A DNA stretch of 20,523 nucleotides from an uncultured Collinsella sp. (lineage in GTDB: Bacteria; Actinomycetota; Coriobacteriia; Coriobacteriales; Coriobacteriaceae). This document shows positions 1 to 7,591 of the stretch, in pieces. Both the position numbers and the translations under genes were made by a program. Location of the stretch: NCBI GenBank assembly GCA_902464035.1, contig CABQHT010000035.1:1-20523 (forward strand), in the 5' to 3' direction. Each line of letters opens with the position of its first letter. Positions within the stretch are counted from its first letter, which is position 1. A model generated the notes under the pieces. The model had not been told where the DNA came from, did not search any database, and saw only the letters and a program-made list of their open reading frames with translations.

Positions 1-633
1 GGCGGGCGCGTGGCGCTCTATTCCGACATGCCGATTTCGGGACAGCCGCCTGAGGGGGTTGACATTGCGTCCGACCGCGCTCGGGCCGATATCGTCGTGT
101 CGCCGTTCGCTGGCGCGAATGCAGGTGCGTCCGTTCGCGCAGCGGAGACGACGGGCGATGTTGTGCCCGCCGGTGAGACGGGGAAGCCGGCGGGCGTGCG
201 GGCGCAGGAGCCTGCGCCCGAGCCGCTTCGCCTTGTCGTGCCCTGCATCGTTGCGGGCATAGGATGCCGTCGCGGTGCGTGCGCCGAAGCGATCGGGGAG
301 GCGTTTCTTCTCGCGTGCGGGCAGGCGGGTATCTCGCCTTCGGCCGTGCGCGAGGCGGCGACGATCGACGTGAAGGCGCACGAGGAGGGTCTGCTCGCCT
401 TCTGTCGCGCGCGCAATATCCCGCTTGTGACGTATTCCGCAGAGGAGTTGTCGCAGGTCGAAGGCAGCGTTTCGCCATCTGATTTCGTGCGCGCGACGGT
501 GGGGGTCGACAACGTGTGCGAGCGCGCGGCGCTCGCGGACGGGGGCAAACTTATCTTCCCGAAGCTCGCTCACGGCGGCGTGACCGTCGCGTTTTCCAAG
601 GTAACTATCGAACTTTCGTTTAAGGAGCGGTGA
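1..633 (+). CDS. cbiG: Cobalt-precorrin-5A hydrolase, C-terminal part (5' end outside window)
   Basis: CbiG opens the ring-contracted lactone of cobalt-precorrin-5A and releases the C2 unit as acetaldehyde in the anaerobic B12 pathway. The reading frame is open from base 1, and the residues before the first possible start (GTG at 10) already look like family sequence (VALYSDMP), so the gene enters from the left and its N-terminal domain is missing. The visible part holds the end of the central domain, then an Ala/Gly/Pro-rich linker of about 50 residues, then the CbiG C-terminal domain with VAGIGCRRG, IDVKAHEEGL and FPKLAHGGVTVAFSK. The TGA at 631-633 overlaps the next ATG by one base (TGATG), which suggests translational coupling. 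The identity is firm; only the true start cannot be given. Confidence 0.93.
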   Translation, partial: GGRVALYSDMPISGQPPEGVDIASDRARADIVVSPFAGANAGASVRAAETTGDVVPAGETGKPAGVRAQEPAPEPLRLVVPCIVAGIGCRRGACAEAIGEAFLLACGQAGISPSAVREAATIDVKAHEEGLLAFCRARNIPLVTYSAEELSQVEGSVSPSDFVRATVGVDNVCERAALADGGKLIFPKLAHGGVTVAFSKVTIELSFKER

Positions 634-1376
634 TGGGAAAGCTCTTCGTGGTGGGGATCGGTCCGGGCGGCCCCGACGGCATGACGATTGCGGCTCGGCG
701 CGCGCTCGAGGCGGCCGACATCGTTGTGGGGTACACGAAATACGTGGAGCTCGCGCTCGCCGCCGTGCCCGACGCGGCGCATCTCGCGACGCCGATGATG
801 CACGAGGTCGAACGGTGCCGCCTGGCGCTTTCGCGCGCGCAGAGCGGAGAAGCCGTGGCGCTCGTGTGCAGCGGTGACGCGGGCGTGTACGGCATGGCGA
901 GCCCCGTGCTGGAGCTTGCGGAGGACTACCCCGATGTAGACGTGGAAGTTATCGCCGGGGCCACCGCGGCTCAGAGCGGGTCGGCGGTGCTCGGCGCCCC
1001 GCTTGCCCACGACTTCGCGGTCGTGTCGCTCTCCGACCTGCTTACGCCGTGGGAGGTCATCGAGCGCAGGCTCGCCGCCGTGGCGAGCGCCGACTTCTGC
1101 ATCTGTTTGTACAACCCGCGCAGCAGAAAGCGCGCCGACAGGCTCTCGCGCGCGGCGAAGATTATGCTCGAATGGAAGGCCCCCGACACGCTCTGCGGCT
1201 GGGTACGCAACATCGGGCGCGAGGGGCAGCAGTCGGGCATGTGCAAGCTCTCCGAGCTGGGGGAGTTCGACGCCGACATGTTCACCACCGTGTTCGTCGG
1301 CAACGCGGACACGAATCGCGTAGGCGGCCGTATGGTCACGCCGCGCGGGTATCGGGAGATTCCATGCGAAAGGTAA
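633..1376 (+). CDS. cbiH: Cobalt-precorrin-3B C17-methyltransferase
   Basis: This SAM-dependent enzyme (CbiH, CobJ in the aerobic naming) methylates C17 and drives ring contraction in corrin synthesis. At 247 residues it matches the single-domain family. The tetrapyrrole methylase signature GIGPGGPDGMT is at residues 8-18, the SAM-site motif SGDAGVYGM at 80-88, and LYNPRSRKR follows in the second half. ATG 633 is chosen over GTG 630 because AAGGAG at 622-627 sits 5 bases before the ATG but only 2 before the GTG. It is the second gene of the operon, and its 3' end overlaps the cbiET start by 13 bases. It makes the substrate of CbiG, the gene just before it. I see nothing odd in it. Confidence 0.95.
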   Translation: MGKLFVVGIGPGGPDGMTIAARRALEAADIVVGYTKYVELALAAVPDAAHLATPMMHEVERCRLALSRAQSGEAVALVCSGDAGVYGMASPVLELAEDYPDVDVEVIAGATAAQSGSAVLGAPLAHDFAVVSLSDLLTPWEVIERRLAAVASADFCICLYNPRSRKRADRLSRAAKIMLEWKAPDTLCGWVRNIGREGQQSGMCKLSELGEFDADMFTTVFVGNADTNRVGGRMVTPRGYREIPCER

Positions 1377-2770
1377 CGATCATCGGGGCGGGGCCCGGAA
1401 ACCCCGACTTGCTCTCTCGCGCGGCGCTCGACGCGATCGACATCGCCGACGTGGTCATCGGCGCTCATCGCGCGCTTGTCGGCATCGACGTGCCGCCCGA
1501 CGTGGTGAGATGCGAGCTCGTGAAGACGGCGGACATCGTCGCCGCTCTCACCGATGCGGCGTCGTGGCAGCGCGCCGTGGTCGTGATGACGGGCGATGTG
1601 GGGCTGTTCAGCGGCGCGCGCCGCCTGGTGGAGGCGCTCTCCGGCGACGCGCGGGTGGACGTGCGCGTCATTCCCGGCATAAGCTCAGCGTCGTATCTCG
1701 CCGCGCGCCTCGCGCGTCCATGGCAGGATTGGCGCTTCGCGAGCGCTCACGGCGTGGCGTGCGACATCGTGGTCGAGGCCGAGCGCTCAGGCGAGCTCTT
1801 TCTCGTCACGTCAGGCGGGGAAGACCCCTCGCGGCTTTCGGGCGAGCTTGTGCAGGCGGGCTTCGGGGACGCGCGCGTGACGGTGGCCGAGCGCCTGTCG
1901 TACCCCGACGAGCGCATCACCTGCGCGACCGCAAGTGAAATCGCAGGTCAGACGTTCGACGACTTGAACGTGATGCTTATCGAGTTCGCAGGCTGCGCCG
2001 GTTCGCCTGCGGACTCTGCGGGCGCATCCCGCGCCGCGAGCTCCCGCTGGCCGTACGCTTCCTCGGGCATTCCCGACGAGCTCTTCATCCGCGGCGACGT
2101 TCCCATGACCAAGCAGGAGGTGCGCGCCGTCGCGCTCGCGAAGCTGCGCCTTACCGCGACCGACACCGTGTGGGATGTCGGCGCCGGCACGGGGAGCGTT
2201 TCGATCGAGGCGGCGCTCGTCGCGCGAGCGGGGTCGGTATGGGCGGTCGAGCGCAACGCGGCCGGCGTGCGGCTCATCCGAGAGAACGCGGATGCATTCG
2301 GGTGCGGCAACGTGCATGCGGTCCCCGGTGTCGCCCCCGAAGCGCTCGCGAAACTGCCCGTCCCCGACGCCGTGTTCGTCGGCGGGAGCGCGGGCGAGCT
2401 TCCCTCCATCGTGGAGGCGGCGCTCGAGAAGAACTCGCAGGTTCGCCTGTGCGTGCCATGCGTCACCGTTGAGACGCTCACCGAGGCGTGCGCGCTCCTC
2501 TCGGGTTCGCGCTTTAAGGGGTTCGAGGCGTGCCAGGTGTCGGCCGCCCGTGCCGAGGCTGTAGGCTCGCACCATCTTATGAAGGCGCAAAACCCCGTGT
2601 TCCTCGTCAGCGCGCGTGGTGCGGGCGCGGATGCCGACGAGCTTGCCGAAGTCGGCGCGCTTGCTGAGTCGCCTGTCGGGGAGGACCCCTCTGTCGAGGG
2701 GAAACCATCCGTTGAGGTGGTCTCGCTTGCTAACTGCAACTACGCAGGTGGGGAAGGCGGTGCCCGGTGA
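1364..2770 (+). CDS. cbiET: Fused cobalt-precorrin-7 C5-methyltransferase / C15-methyltransferase-decarboxylase
   Basis: Two enzymes lie in one chain of 468 residues, comparable to CobL. The CbiE part (about 1-200) is a tetrapyrrole methylase with GAGPGNPDLLS at residues 8-18. The CbiT part (about 220-415) is a class I SAM methyltransferase with DVGAGTGSVSIE starting at residue 271 and VFVGGSAGEL further on. Together they methylate C5 and C15 and decarboxylate the acetate side chain on ring C. ATG 1364 follows GGGAG at 1354-1358 and lies inside the end of cbiH. About 50 residues after the last family-like segment (NPVFLVSARG) form an Ala/Glu/Gly-rich tail of no recognised domain. The TGA overlaps the GTG of cbiA by 4 bases. 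The fusion is common; the tail is the odd part. Confidence 0.94.
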   Translation: MRKVTIIGAGPGNPDLLSRAALDAIDIADVVIGAHRALVGIDVPPDVVRCELVKTADIVAALTDAASWQRAVVVMTGDVGLFSGARRLVEALSGDARVDVRVIPGISSASYLAARLARPWQDWRFASAHGVACDIVVEAERSGELFLVTSGGEDPSRLSGELVQAGFGDARVTVAERLSYPDERITCATASEIAGQTFDDLNVMLIEFAGCAGSPADSAGASRAASSRWPYASSGIPDELFIRGDVPMTKQEVRAVALAKLRLTATDTVWDVGAGTGSVSIEAALVARAGSVWAVERNAAGVRLIRENADAFGCGNVHAVPGVAPEALAKLPVPDAVFVGGSAGELPSIVEAALEKNSQVRLCVPCVTVETLTEACALLSGSRFKGFEACQVSAARAEAVGSHHLMKAQNPVFLVSARGAGADADELAEVGALAESPVGEDPSVEGKPSVEVVSLANCNYAGGEGGAR

Positions 2771-4149
2771 GCACGTCCATCCCGCGCTTCATGGTCGCTG
2801 CGCCCTCGAGCGGGAGCGGCAAGACGGTCGTCACGTGTGCGCTTCTGCGCGCGCTCGCGCGTCGCGGCCTTGCATGCGCGGCCTTCAAATGCGGCCCCGA
2901 CTACATTGACCCGCTCTTTCACCGCCGCGTCGTGGGTGCGCGCTCGGGCAACTTAGACGGCTTCTTCACCGACGCCCCGGCGCTGCGCGCCCTGCTCGCA
3001 CGCGGCGCCGCGGGCGCGGATGTCGCGGTGCTCGAGGGGGTCATGGGCTTCTACGACGGCATGGCGCCCGGCGTGGCCGACGCGAGCAGTTACCAGGTTG
3101 CGCGCGACACGGAAACGCCGGTCGTTTTAGTGGTGAACGGGCGCGGGGCGTCTTTATCGCTCGCCGCCGTAATCCGCGGCATCGCCGAGTTCCTGCCTTG
3201 TGCGAACGTGCGCGGCGTCGTGCTGAACAAGACGAGCGCCGCTGCCTGCGCCTACGCGGCGCCTGCGATCGAGAAGCACACGGGCGTCGCGGTTTTGGGG
3301 AATATCCCCGCCGACGAGGCGTTCTCGCTCGAAAGCCGGCATCTGGGGCTTGTGACCGCCGACGAGGTCGAGCAGCTCTCCGCGCGCATCGACAAGATGG
3401 CCGAGCTGGTGGAAAAGAGCGTCGACGTCGACCGCTTGCTCGAAATAGCGGCGACGGCACCCGATATCCGCGAGGAACCTTACCGGTTGGAGCCGATCGT
3501 GGGAGCGCGGCCCATCGTCGCCGTCGCGCGTGACGAGGCGTTCTCGTTCTACTACGAGGAGAACCTGCGTGCGCTCGAGGACCTGGGTTGCGAGCTGGCC
3601 TTTTTCAGCCCCCTGTGTGATAGCGAGTTGCCCCGGGGGACAAGCGCCCTCTATCTGGGGGGCGGCTACCCGGAGCTCCATGCGCGGCAGCTCTCCGAGA
3701 ACGCGTCGATGCGCGAGGCGGTGCGGCGCGCGGTGGAATCCGGCATGCCGACGGTCGCCGAATGCGGTGGGTTTCTTTACCTGCAGCGCGAAATCGCCGA
3801 TAGCGAGGGGCGGCGCTGGCCTGTTGCGGGCGCCCTTGAGGGCGCAAGCGAGAACGGGGGAAGGCTGTCCCATTTCGGGTACGTGGAGCTTACTTCCCAA
3901 CGCGACGGGCTCTACGGTCCGCGCGGCACACGCATCCGCGCGCACGAGTTCCACTACTGGCAGTCCACCTGCCCGGGCGGCGACTTCTGGGCGCAGAAGC
4001 CCCGGCGCGACAAGGGCTGGCCGTGCATGACGACCACCCCGTCCCTGGTGGCGGGCTTCCCGCATGTGTACTATCCTGCGAACCCCGACGTTGCGCGCGC
4101 GTTCGCGTCTGCCGCAGCGTCGTTCGCAGAGAGGAGACGGCATGGCTGA
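2767..4149 (+). CDS. cbiA: Cobyrinic acid a,c-diamide synthase
   Basis: CbiA uses ATP and glutamine to amidate the a and c side chains of cob(II)yrinic acid. The 460-residue length is usual. The N-terminal dethiobiotin-synthetase-like ATP domain has APSSGSGKT at about residues 12-20, CGPDYIDP, and LEGVMGFYDG. The C-terminal class I glutamine amidotransferase domain has the nucleophile Cys333 in AECGGFLYLQ and the HEFHYW stretch from residue 393 that carries the triad histidine. GTG 2767 is the start: it forms the 4-base GTGA overlap with cbiET and has an AAGG element at 2754-2757. Its last 8 bases overlap cobT. The family also contains CobB of the aerobic route; the CbiG/CbiH/CbiC neighbours favour the anaerobic name. 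Confidence 0.95.
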   Translation: MSTSIPRFMVAAPSSGSGKTVVTCALLRALARRGLACAAFKCGPDYIDPLFHRRVVGARSGNLDGFFTDAPALRALLARGAAGADVAVLEGVMGFYDGMAPGVADASSYQVARDTETPVVLVVNGRGASLSLAAVIRGIAEFLPCANVRGVVLNKTSAAACAYAAPAIEKHTGVAVLGNIPADEAFSLESRHLGLVTADEVEQLSARIDKMAELVEKSVDVDRLLEIAATAPDIREEPYRLEPIVGARPIVAVARDEAFSFYYEENLRALEDLGCELAFFSPLCDSELPRGTSALYLGGGYPELHARQLSENASMREAVRRAVESGMPTVAECGGFLYLQREIADSEGRRWPVAGALEGASENGGRLSHFGYVELTSQRDGLYGPRGTRIRAHEFHYWQSTCPGGDFWAQKPRRDKGWPCMTTTPSLVAGFPHVYYPANPDVARAFASAAASFAERRRHG

Positions 4150-5284
4150 AGCAACCGAAACCGCGCTTGCCTGCATCCGCGAGGAAGTCGAGCGCGCGTT
4201 CTCGTCGGCGCCGGGCGCCGTGCTCGAAGCCGCGCTCTCCCGGATCGCGCCCGCAGACGAGTGCGCCCGCGCCGCTGCGTACGCCACGTGGGATTCCATC
4301 GCGCACCCCTTGGGGGGATTGGGCGACTTTGAAGACGCCGTCGCGTGTATCGCCGCAGCTCAGGGGAGTGCCGAGGTGGCCGAGTTTCCCCGTGCGCTCG
4401 CGGTATTCTTCTCCGACAACGGGGTCGTTGCCGAAGGCGTGTCGCAAAGCGGGCAAGACGTGACGCGAGCCGTCGCGCGCAACATGTGCGAGGGGGCTGC
4501 GAGCGCCTGCCGCATGGCGGCGTTCGCGGGTGCCGAGGTCGTGCCCGTCGACGTGGGTATGGCCCGGGGCATAGAAGACGCGCGCATGGTGCGCGCGAAC
4601 GTGCGGCGGGGGAGCGGCAACATCGCTCACGGCTCCGCTATGTCTCGCGATGGGGCCGTGCGCGCGATCGAGGTCGGAATCGCCGTCGCGTGCGGGCTTG
4701 CCCGCGCCGGCGTGCGCCTTCTCGCCGCGGGCGAGATGGGCATCGGCAACACGACCACCTCGGCGGCGGTTGCCGCAGTGCTCATCCGGGCGGACGCGCG
4801 GAGCCTCGTCGGGCGCGGCGCGGGGCTCTCGGATGCCTCGCTCGCGCGCAAGCGCGACGTGGTCGAGCGCGCTATCGACGCGAACTCGCCCGATCCCGCC
4901 GACCCGATCGACGTGCTCTCGAAGGTGGGCGGCTTCGACATCGCTGCGATGTGCGGCTTCTACCTGGGGGCCGCGGTCTCGAAGGCGCCGGCGCTCCTCG
5001 ACGGGGTCATATCCTGCACGGCGGCCCTGTGCGCGGCGCGCCTGTGCCCCAACGCCTTGGGCTACCTCGTGGGCACCCACGCATCAAGCGAACCCGCAAG
5101 CCGGGAGCTCCTTCGCGAGCTCGGCATAAAGGCGCCCCTCGACGCAGGCATGCACTTGGGCGAGGGCGCGGGCGCCATGGCGTATCTCCCCCTTCTGGAT
5201 TCGGCGCTGCGCGTGTACCGGGATGGGAAGACGTTCACGGCGACTGGCATGGCTGCTTACGAGCATTTCGAGGCCGGGAAATGA
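4142..5284 (+). CDS. cobT: Nicotinate-nucleotide:dimethylbenzimidazole phosphoribosyltransferase
   Basis: CobT activates the lower-ligand base by forming alpha-ribazole phosphate from nicotinate mononucleotide. The 380-residue protein has the family motifs SDNGVVAEGVS near residues 91-101, GEMGIGNTTT at 197-206 and LGEGAGA at 339-345; Glu341 corresponds to the catalytic glutamate of the family. ATG 4142 is used because AGAGGAG lies just upstream and because residues encoded further upstream (from ATG 4064) look like out-of-frame cbiA sequence. It overlaps cbiA by 8 bases and cobU by 4. It starts a block of nucleotide-loop genes (cobT, cobU, cobS, cobU-like/cobC) within the corrin operon. Which base it uses cannot be told from the sequence. 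Confidence 0.95.
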   Translation: MAEATETALACIREEVERAFSSAPGAVLEAALSRIAPADECARAAAYATWDSIAHPLGGLGDFEDAVACIAAAQGSAEVAEFPRALAVFFSDNGVVAEGVSQSGQDVTRAVARNMCEGAASACRMAAFAGAEVVPVDVGMARGIEDARMVRANVRRGSGNIAHGSAMSRDGAVRAIEVGIAVACGLARAGVRLLAAGEMGIGNTTTSAAVAAVLIRADARSLVGRGAGLSDASLARKRDVVERAIDANSPDPADPIDVLSKVGGFDIAAMCGFYLGAAVSKAPALLDGVISCTAALCAARLCPNALGYLVGTHASSEPASRELLRELGIKAPLDAGMHLGEGAGAMAYLPLLDSALRVYRDGKTFTATGMAAYEHFEAGK

Positions 5285-5829
5285 CGGTGACGCTCGTCAT
5301 CGGCGCCGCCGCGAGCGGCAAGAGCGCCTACGCCGAGTCCCTGTGCCTCGGGCACGACGGCCCTCGCGTGTACCTGGCAACGATGGAGCCCTTCGGGGAA
5401 GATGGCGCCCGCCGCATCGCGCGCCATCGGGCGCTGCGCGAAGGCAAAGGGTTTTCCACCCTCGAGTGCTCGCGTGACGTGGGCGCCGCAGCGCCCGGGC
5501 TTCCGCGCGGCTGCACACTTCTTTTGGAGGACGTGGGCAACCTGGTTGCGAACGAGCTCTTCGCGGAAGGCGGCTTGTCCCCGCGTGACCCCGACGCTGC
5601 GGCGCGCGAGGTACTCGGAGGCATCGAACGGCTCGCTCAGGCCGCTGCGTATACGGTGGTGGTCACCGTCGACGTGTTCGCCGATGGGATGCGCTACGAT
5701 GAAGGGACCGAGGCATGGAGGCGCGCGCTCGCGCGCGTGAACGCGGGCGTGGCGGCGCTGGCCGACCATGCAGTCGAAGTGGTATGCGGGATTCCCGTGT
5801 GGATGAAAGGCGAAGGACCTACAAGGTGA
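5281..5829 (+). CDS. cobU: Adenosylcobinamide kinase / adenosylcobinamide-phosphate guanylyltransferase
   Basis: CobU phosphorylates adenosylcobinamide and then transfers GMP to it, giving AdoCbi-GDP for CobS. The 182-residue length is normal. Visible motifs are the P-loop GAAASGKS at residues 8-15, RRIARHR at 44-50 (His49 aligns with the histidine that carries GMP in the Salmonella enzyme), LLLEDVGNLVANEL at 80-93, RVN at 152-154 and the terminal VCGIPVWMKG. The segment where classical CobU has NEVGxGIVP reads VDVFADGMRYDEG here, so that motif is not preserved. ATG 5281 makes the ATGA overlap with cobT. A second, shorter CobU-like domain lies two genes downstream and keeps the motif lost here. 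The overall identity is firm; whether this protein alone does both reactions is uncertain. Confidence 0.92.
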   Translation: MTVTLVIGAAASGKSAYAESLCLGHDGPRVYLATMEPFGEDGARRIARHRALREGKGFSTLECSRDVGAAAPGLPRGCTLLLEDVGNLVANELFAEGGLSPRDPDAAAREVLGGIERLAQAAAYTVVVTVDVFADGMRYDEGTEAWRRALARVNAGVAALADHAVEVVCGIPVWMKGEGPTR

Positions 5830-6593
5830 AGATAGCAGAGGCAATCGGCGCGGCGTTCGGAACGTTCTCGCGCATCCCCGTCCCGAAATCGGCCTGGACC
5901 GATTTCGGGTCAACCCATGCACTTGCCGCGTTTCCCCTGGTGGGCCTTGCGGAAGGCTTCCTCATGACGGCGTGGGGGCACGTGGCGAACCTGCTCGGCG
6001 TGCCCGCGACCATCGTCGCGGCCGTGCTCGCGGCGCTGCCTGTGGCAGTGACGGGAGGCATCCACCTAGACGGGCTCTGCGACACCTCCGATGCGCTTGC
6101 AAGTTGGGCCCCGCGCGAGCGAAAGCTCGAGATCATGCACGATCCGCGGGCGGGCGCCTTCGGGGTCATCGGTGTTGTTGTGTACCTTATTCTGCAGTTT
6201 TCCCTGTTCACCGCGCTGCCGCTTACGGCGGGGGCGTTCCTCGCGCTTCTGTGCTCGCTCGTGTTCTCCCGCGCGCTTTCGGGACTCGCCGTTGAATGCT
6301 GGCCTGCCGCGCGGGCGGACGGCATGGCCGCGGGGCTCTCGCCTGCGAAGAAGCGCGCGGCGATCGTCGTGCCGCTTTGCGCTTTCGCTGCGGCTTCGGC
6401 TGCAGGGATGGTCGCGTGCGCTCAGGCCGTCGGCGCCTTTATGGCGGTGGCGGGGCTTTTGGTGCTCGCGTGGTACCGCCATGTTGCCCTGTCCCGCTTC
6501 GGCGGGGTGACGGGGGATTTGGCCGGATGGTTTCTGCAATGGGCCGAGCTCGCGATGCTTGCCATGCTGGTAGTGGGGGGCATGCTCCTATGA
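5826..6593 (+). CDS. cobS: Adenosylcobinamide-GDP ribazoletransferase (cobalamin-5'-phosphate synthase)
   Basis: CobS is the integral membrane enzyme that joins AdoCbi-GDP to alpha-ribazole (phosphate), completing the nucleotide loop. The 255-residue product has several hydrophobic stretches (around residues 57-78, 112-150 and the C-terminal 60 residues) and the family signature HLDGLCDTSDAL at 80-91 followed by LEIMHDPRAGAFG, acidic residues expected to hold the metal. The N-terminal TFSRIPVP is also typical. GTG 5826 is preferred: AAGGA at 5813-5817 lies 8 bases before it, and it gives the same 4-base overlap with cobU seen at other junctions of this operon. The TGA overlaps the next ATG. 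It acts between CobU and CobC, the genes on either side. Confidence 0.94.
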   Translation: MKIAEAIGAAFGTFSRIPVPKSAWTDFGSTHALAAFPLVGLAEGFLMTAWGHVANLLGVPATIVAAVLAALPVAVTGGIHLDGLCDTSDALASWAPRERKLEIMHDPRAGAFGVIGVVVYLILQFSLFTALPLTAGAFLALLCSLVFSRALSGLAVECWPAARADGMAAGLSPAKKRAAIVVPLCAFAAASAAGMVACAQAVGAFMAVAGLLVLAWYRHVALSRFGGVTGDLAGWFLQWAELAMLAMLVVGGMLL

Positions 6594-7591
6594 TGCTCGT
6601 GGTAGGTGGCGCGCATTCGGGGAAGAGGACCTTCGTGCGCGAAAAACTCGGGTTCGCGGCGGACGATTTCGTCGACGCGGCGCAGCTTGCGGAGGGCGGC
6701 GTGCCCGCGGCTTTTGCCGGCCGCGTCGCATACCGTGCTGAGGAACTCGTACGCGCGCTCGACGCTGACCGGGCGCTCGAGCGGCTGATCGGCTTCGACG
6801 CAGTGATTCTGCCCTTGGTCGGCTCGGGGGTCGTCCCCATGAGTGCGGAAGACGCCCAATGGCGCGAGCGCGCGGGGCGCCTGGGATGCGCGCTCGCTGC
6901 GCGCGCCGACGTCGTCGTGCGCATGACGTGCGGGATTCCCCAGGTCATCAAAGGAAACCTTGCCGATGCACCTCGAGGGACGCAGGGCGCGGGTGCGCTT
7001 TTGGAAGTCGTCTTCGTGCGCCATGGTGCCACGGCGGGCACGGAAGACCATCGCTACAGCGGGGCGGGCACCGACGAGCCCCTGTCGAGTGCGGGCGAGC
7101 GCGCTTTGCGCGACCTCGCGTGCGATCGTGACGTGTTCCGTGTTATCACGAGCGGCATGGCCCGCACCGACCAGACGGCGCGCATCCTCTTCCCGAACGC
7201 GGAGCTTATGGCGTGCCCCGGTCTGCGCGAGATGGATTTCGGCGACTTCGAGGGGCGAAGCGCCGCCGAGCTTAAAGAGGATGCGCGCTATCGCGCCTGG
7301 GTAGACTCCTGGTGCGAGACGCGCTGCCCGCATGGCGAGGGCAAGAGCGATTTCACCCGCCGCGTCATCGCGGCGTTTCGGGAGGCGTGCGAATCGGAGC
7401 GCGCCCAGGGGAGTGGGCGCGCCGTCTTCGTCGTTCACGCGGGTACCGTGAAAGCGCTGCTCTCCGAGCTAGCTGTCCCGAAAATGGGATACTTCGACGT
7501 GCATACCGAGCCGGGCGGCGCATGGGCCGCCACTTGGGATGGGCGCTGCCTTCGCGACGTTCGCCCCGCTTGGGGGGGCGATGCCCGGTGA
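6590..7591 (+). CDS. cobC: Fusion: short CobU-like domain + alpha-ribazole phosphatase (CobC)
   Basis: A 333-residue two-domain protein. Residues 1 to about 130 resemble a shortened CobU: P-loop GGAHSGKR at 6-13, VGSGVVP at 77-83 (matching the VGxGIVP motif of CobU), RAGRLGCALAARAD, and CGIPQVIKG at 114-122, the usual CobU end. The RIxxHR block with the GMP-accepting histidine is missing, because the span between P-loop and VGSGVVP is much shorter than normal. Residues from about 137 form a histidine phosphatase: VRHGAT with His145, ITSGMARTDQTA, LREMDFGDFEG, and VVHAGT with His283, the layout of CobC, which removes the 5'-phosphate from alpha-ribazole or cobalamin phosphate. ATG 6590 (or 6593) starts it after a weak G-rich site. 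The phosphatase call is firm; the first domain's function is open. Confidence 0.88.
   Translation: MMLVVGGAHSGKRTFVREKLGFAADDFVDAAQLAEGGVPAAFAGRVAYRAEELVRALDADRALERLIGFDAVILPLVGSGVVPMSAEDAQWRERAGRLGCALAARADVVVRMTCGIPQVIKGNLADAPRGTQGAGALLEVVFVRHGATAGTEDHRYSGAGTDEPLSSAGERALRDLACDRDVFRVITSGMARTDQTARILFPNAELMACPGLREMDFGDFEGRSAAELKEDARYRAWVDSWCETRCPHGEGKSDFTRRVIAAFREACESERAQGSGRAVFVVHAGTVKALLSELAVPKMGYFDVHTEPGGAWAATWDGRCLRDVRPAWGGDAR

Noticed and set aside
4064..4141. Earlier ATG (4064) for cobT
   Set aside because: The added residues are Arg-rich and are the shifted frame of the cbiA end; ATG 4142 has a good ribosome site and family-like N-terminus.
3154..5080. Long - strand open frames opposite cbiA and cobT
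   Set aside because: Arg/His/Ala-rich shadows of well-identified genes, without ribosome sites or motifs.
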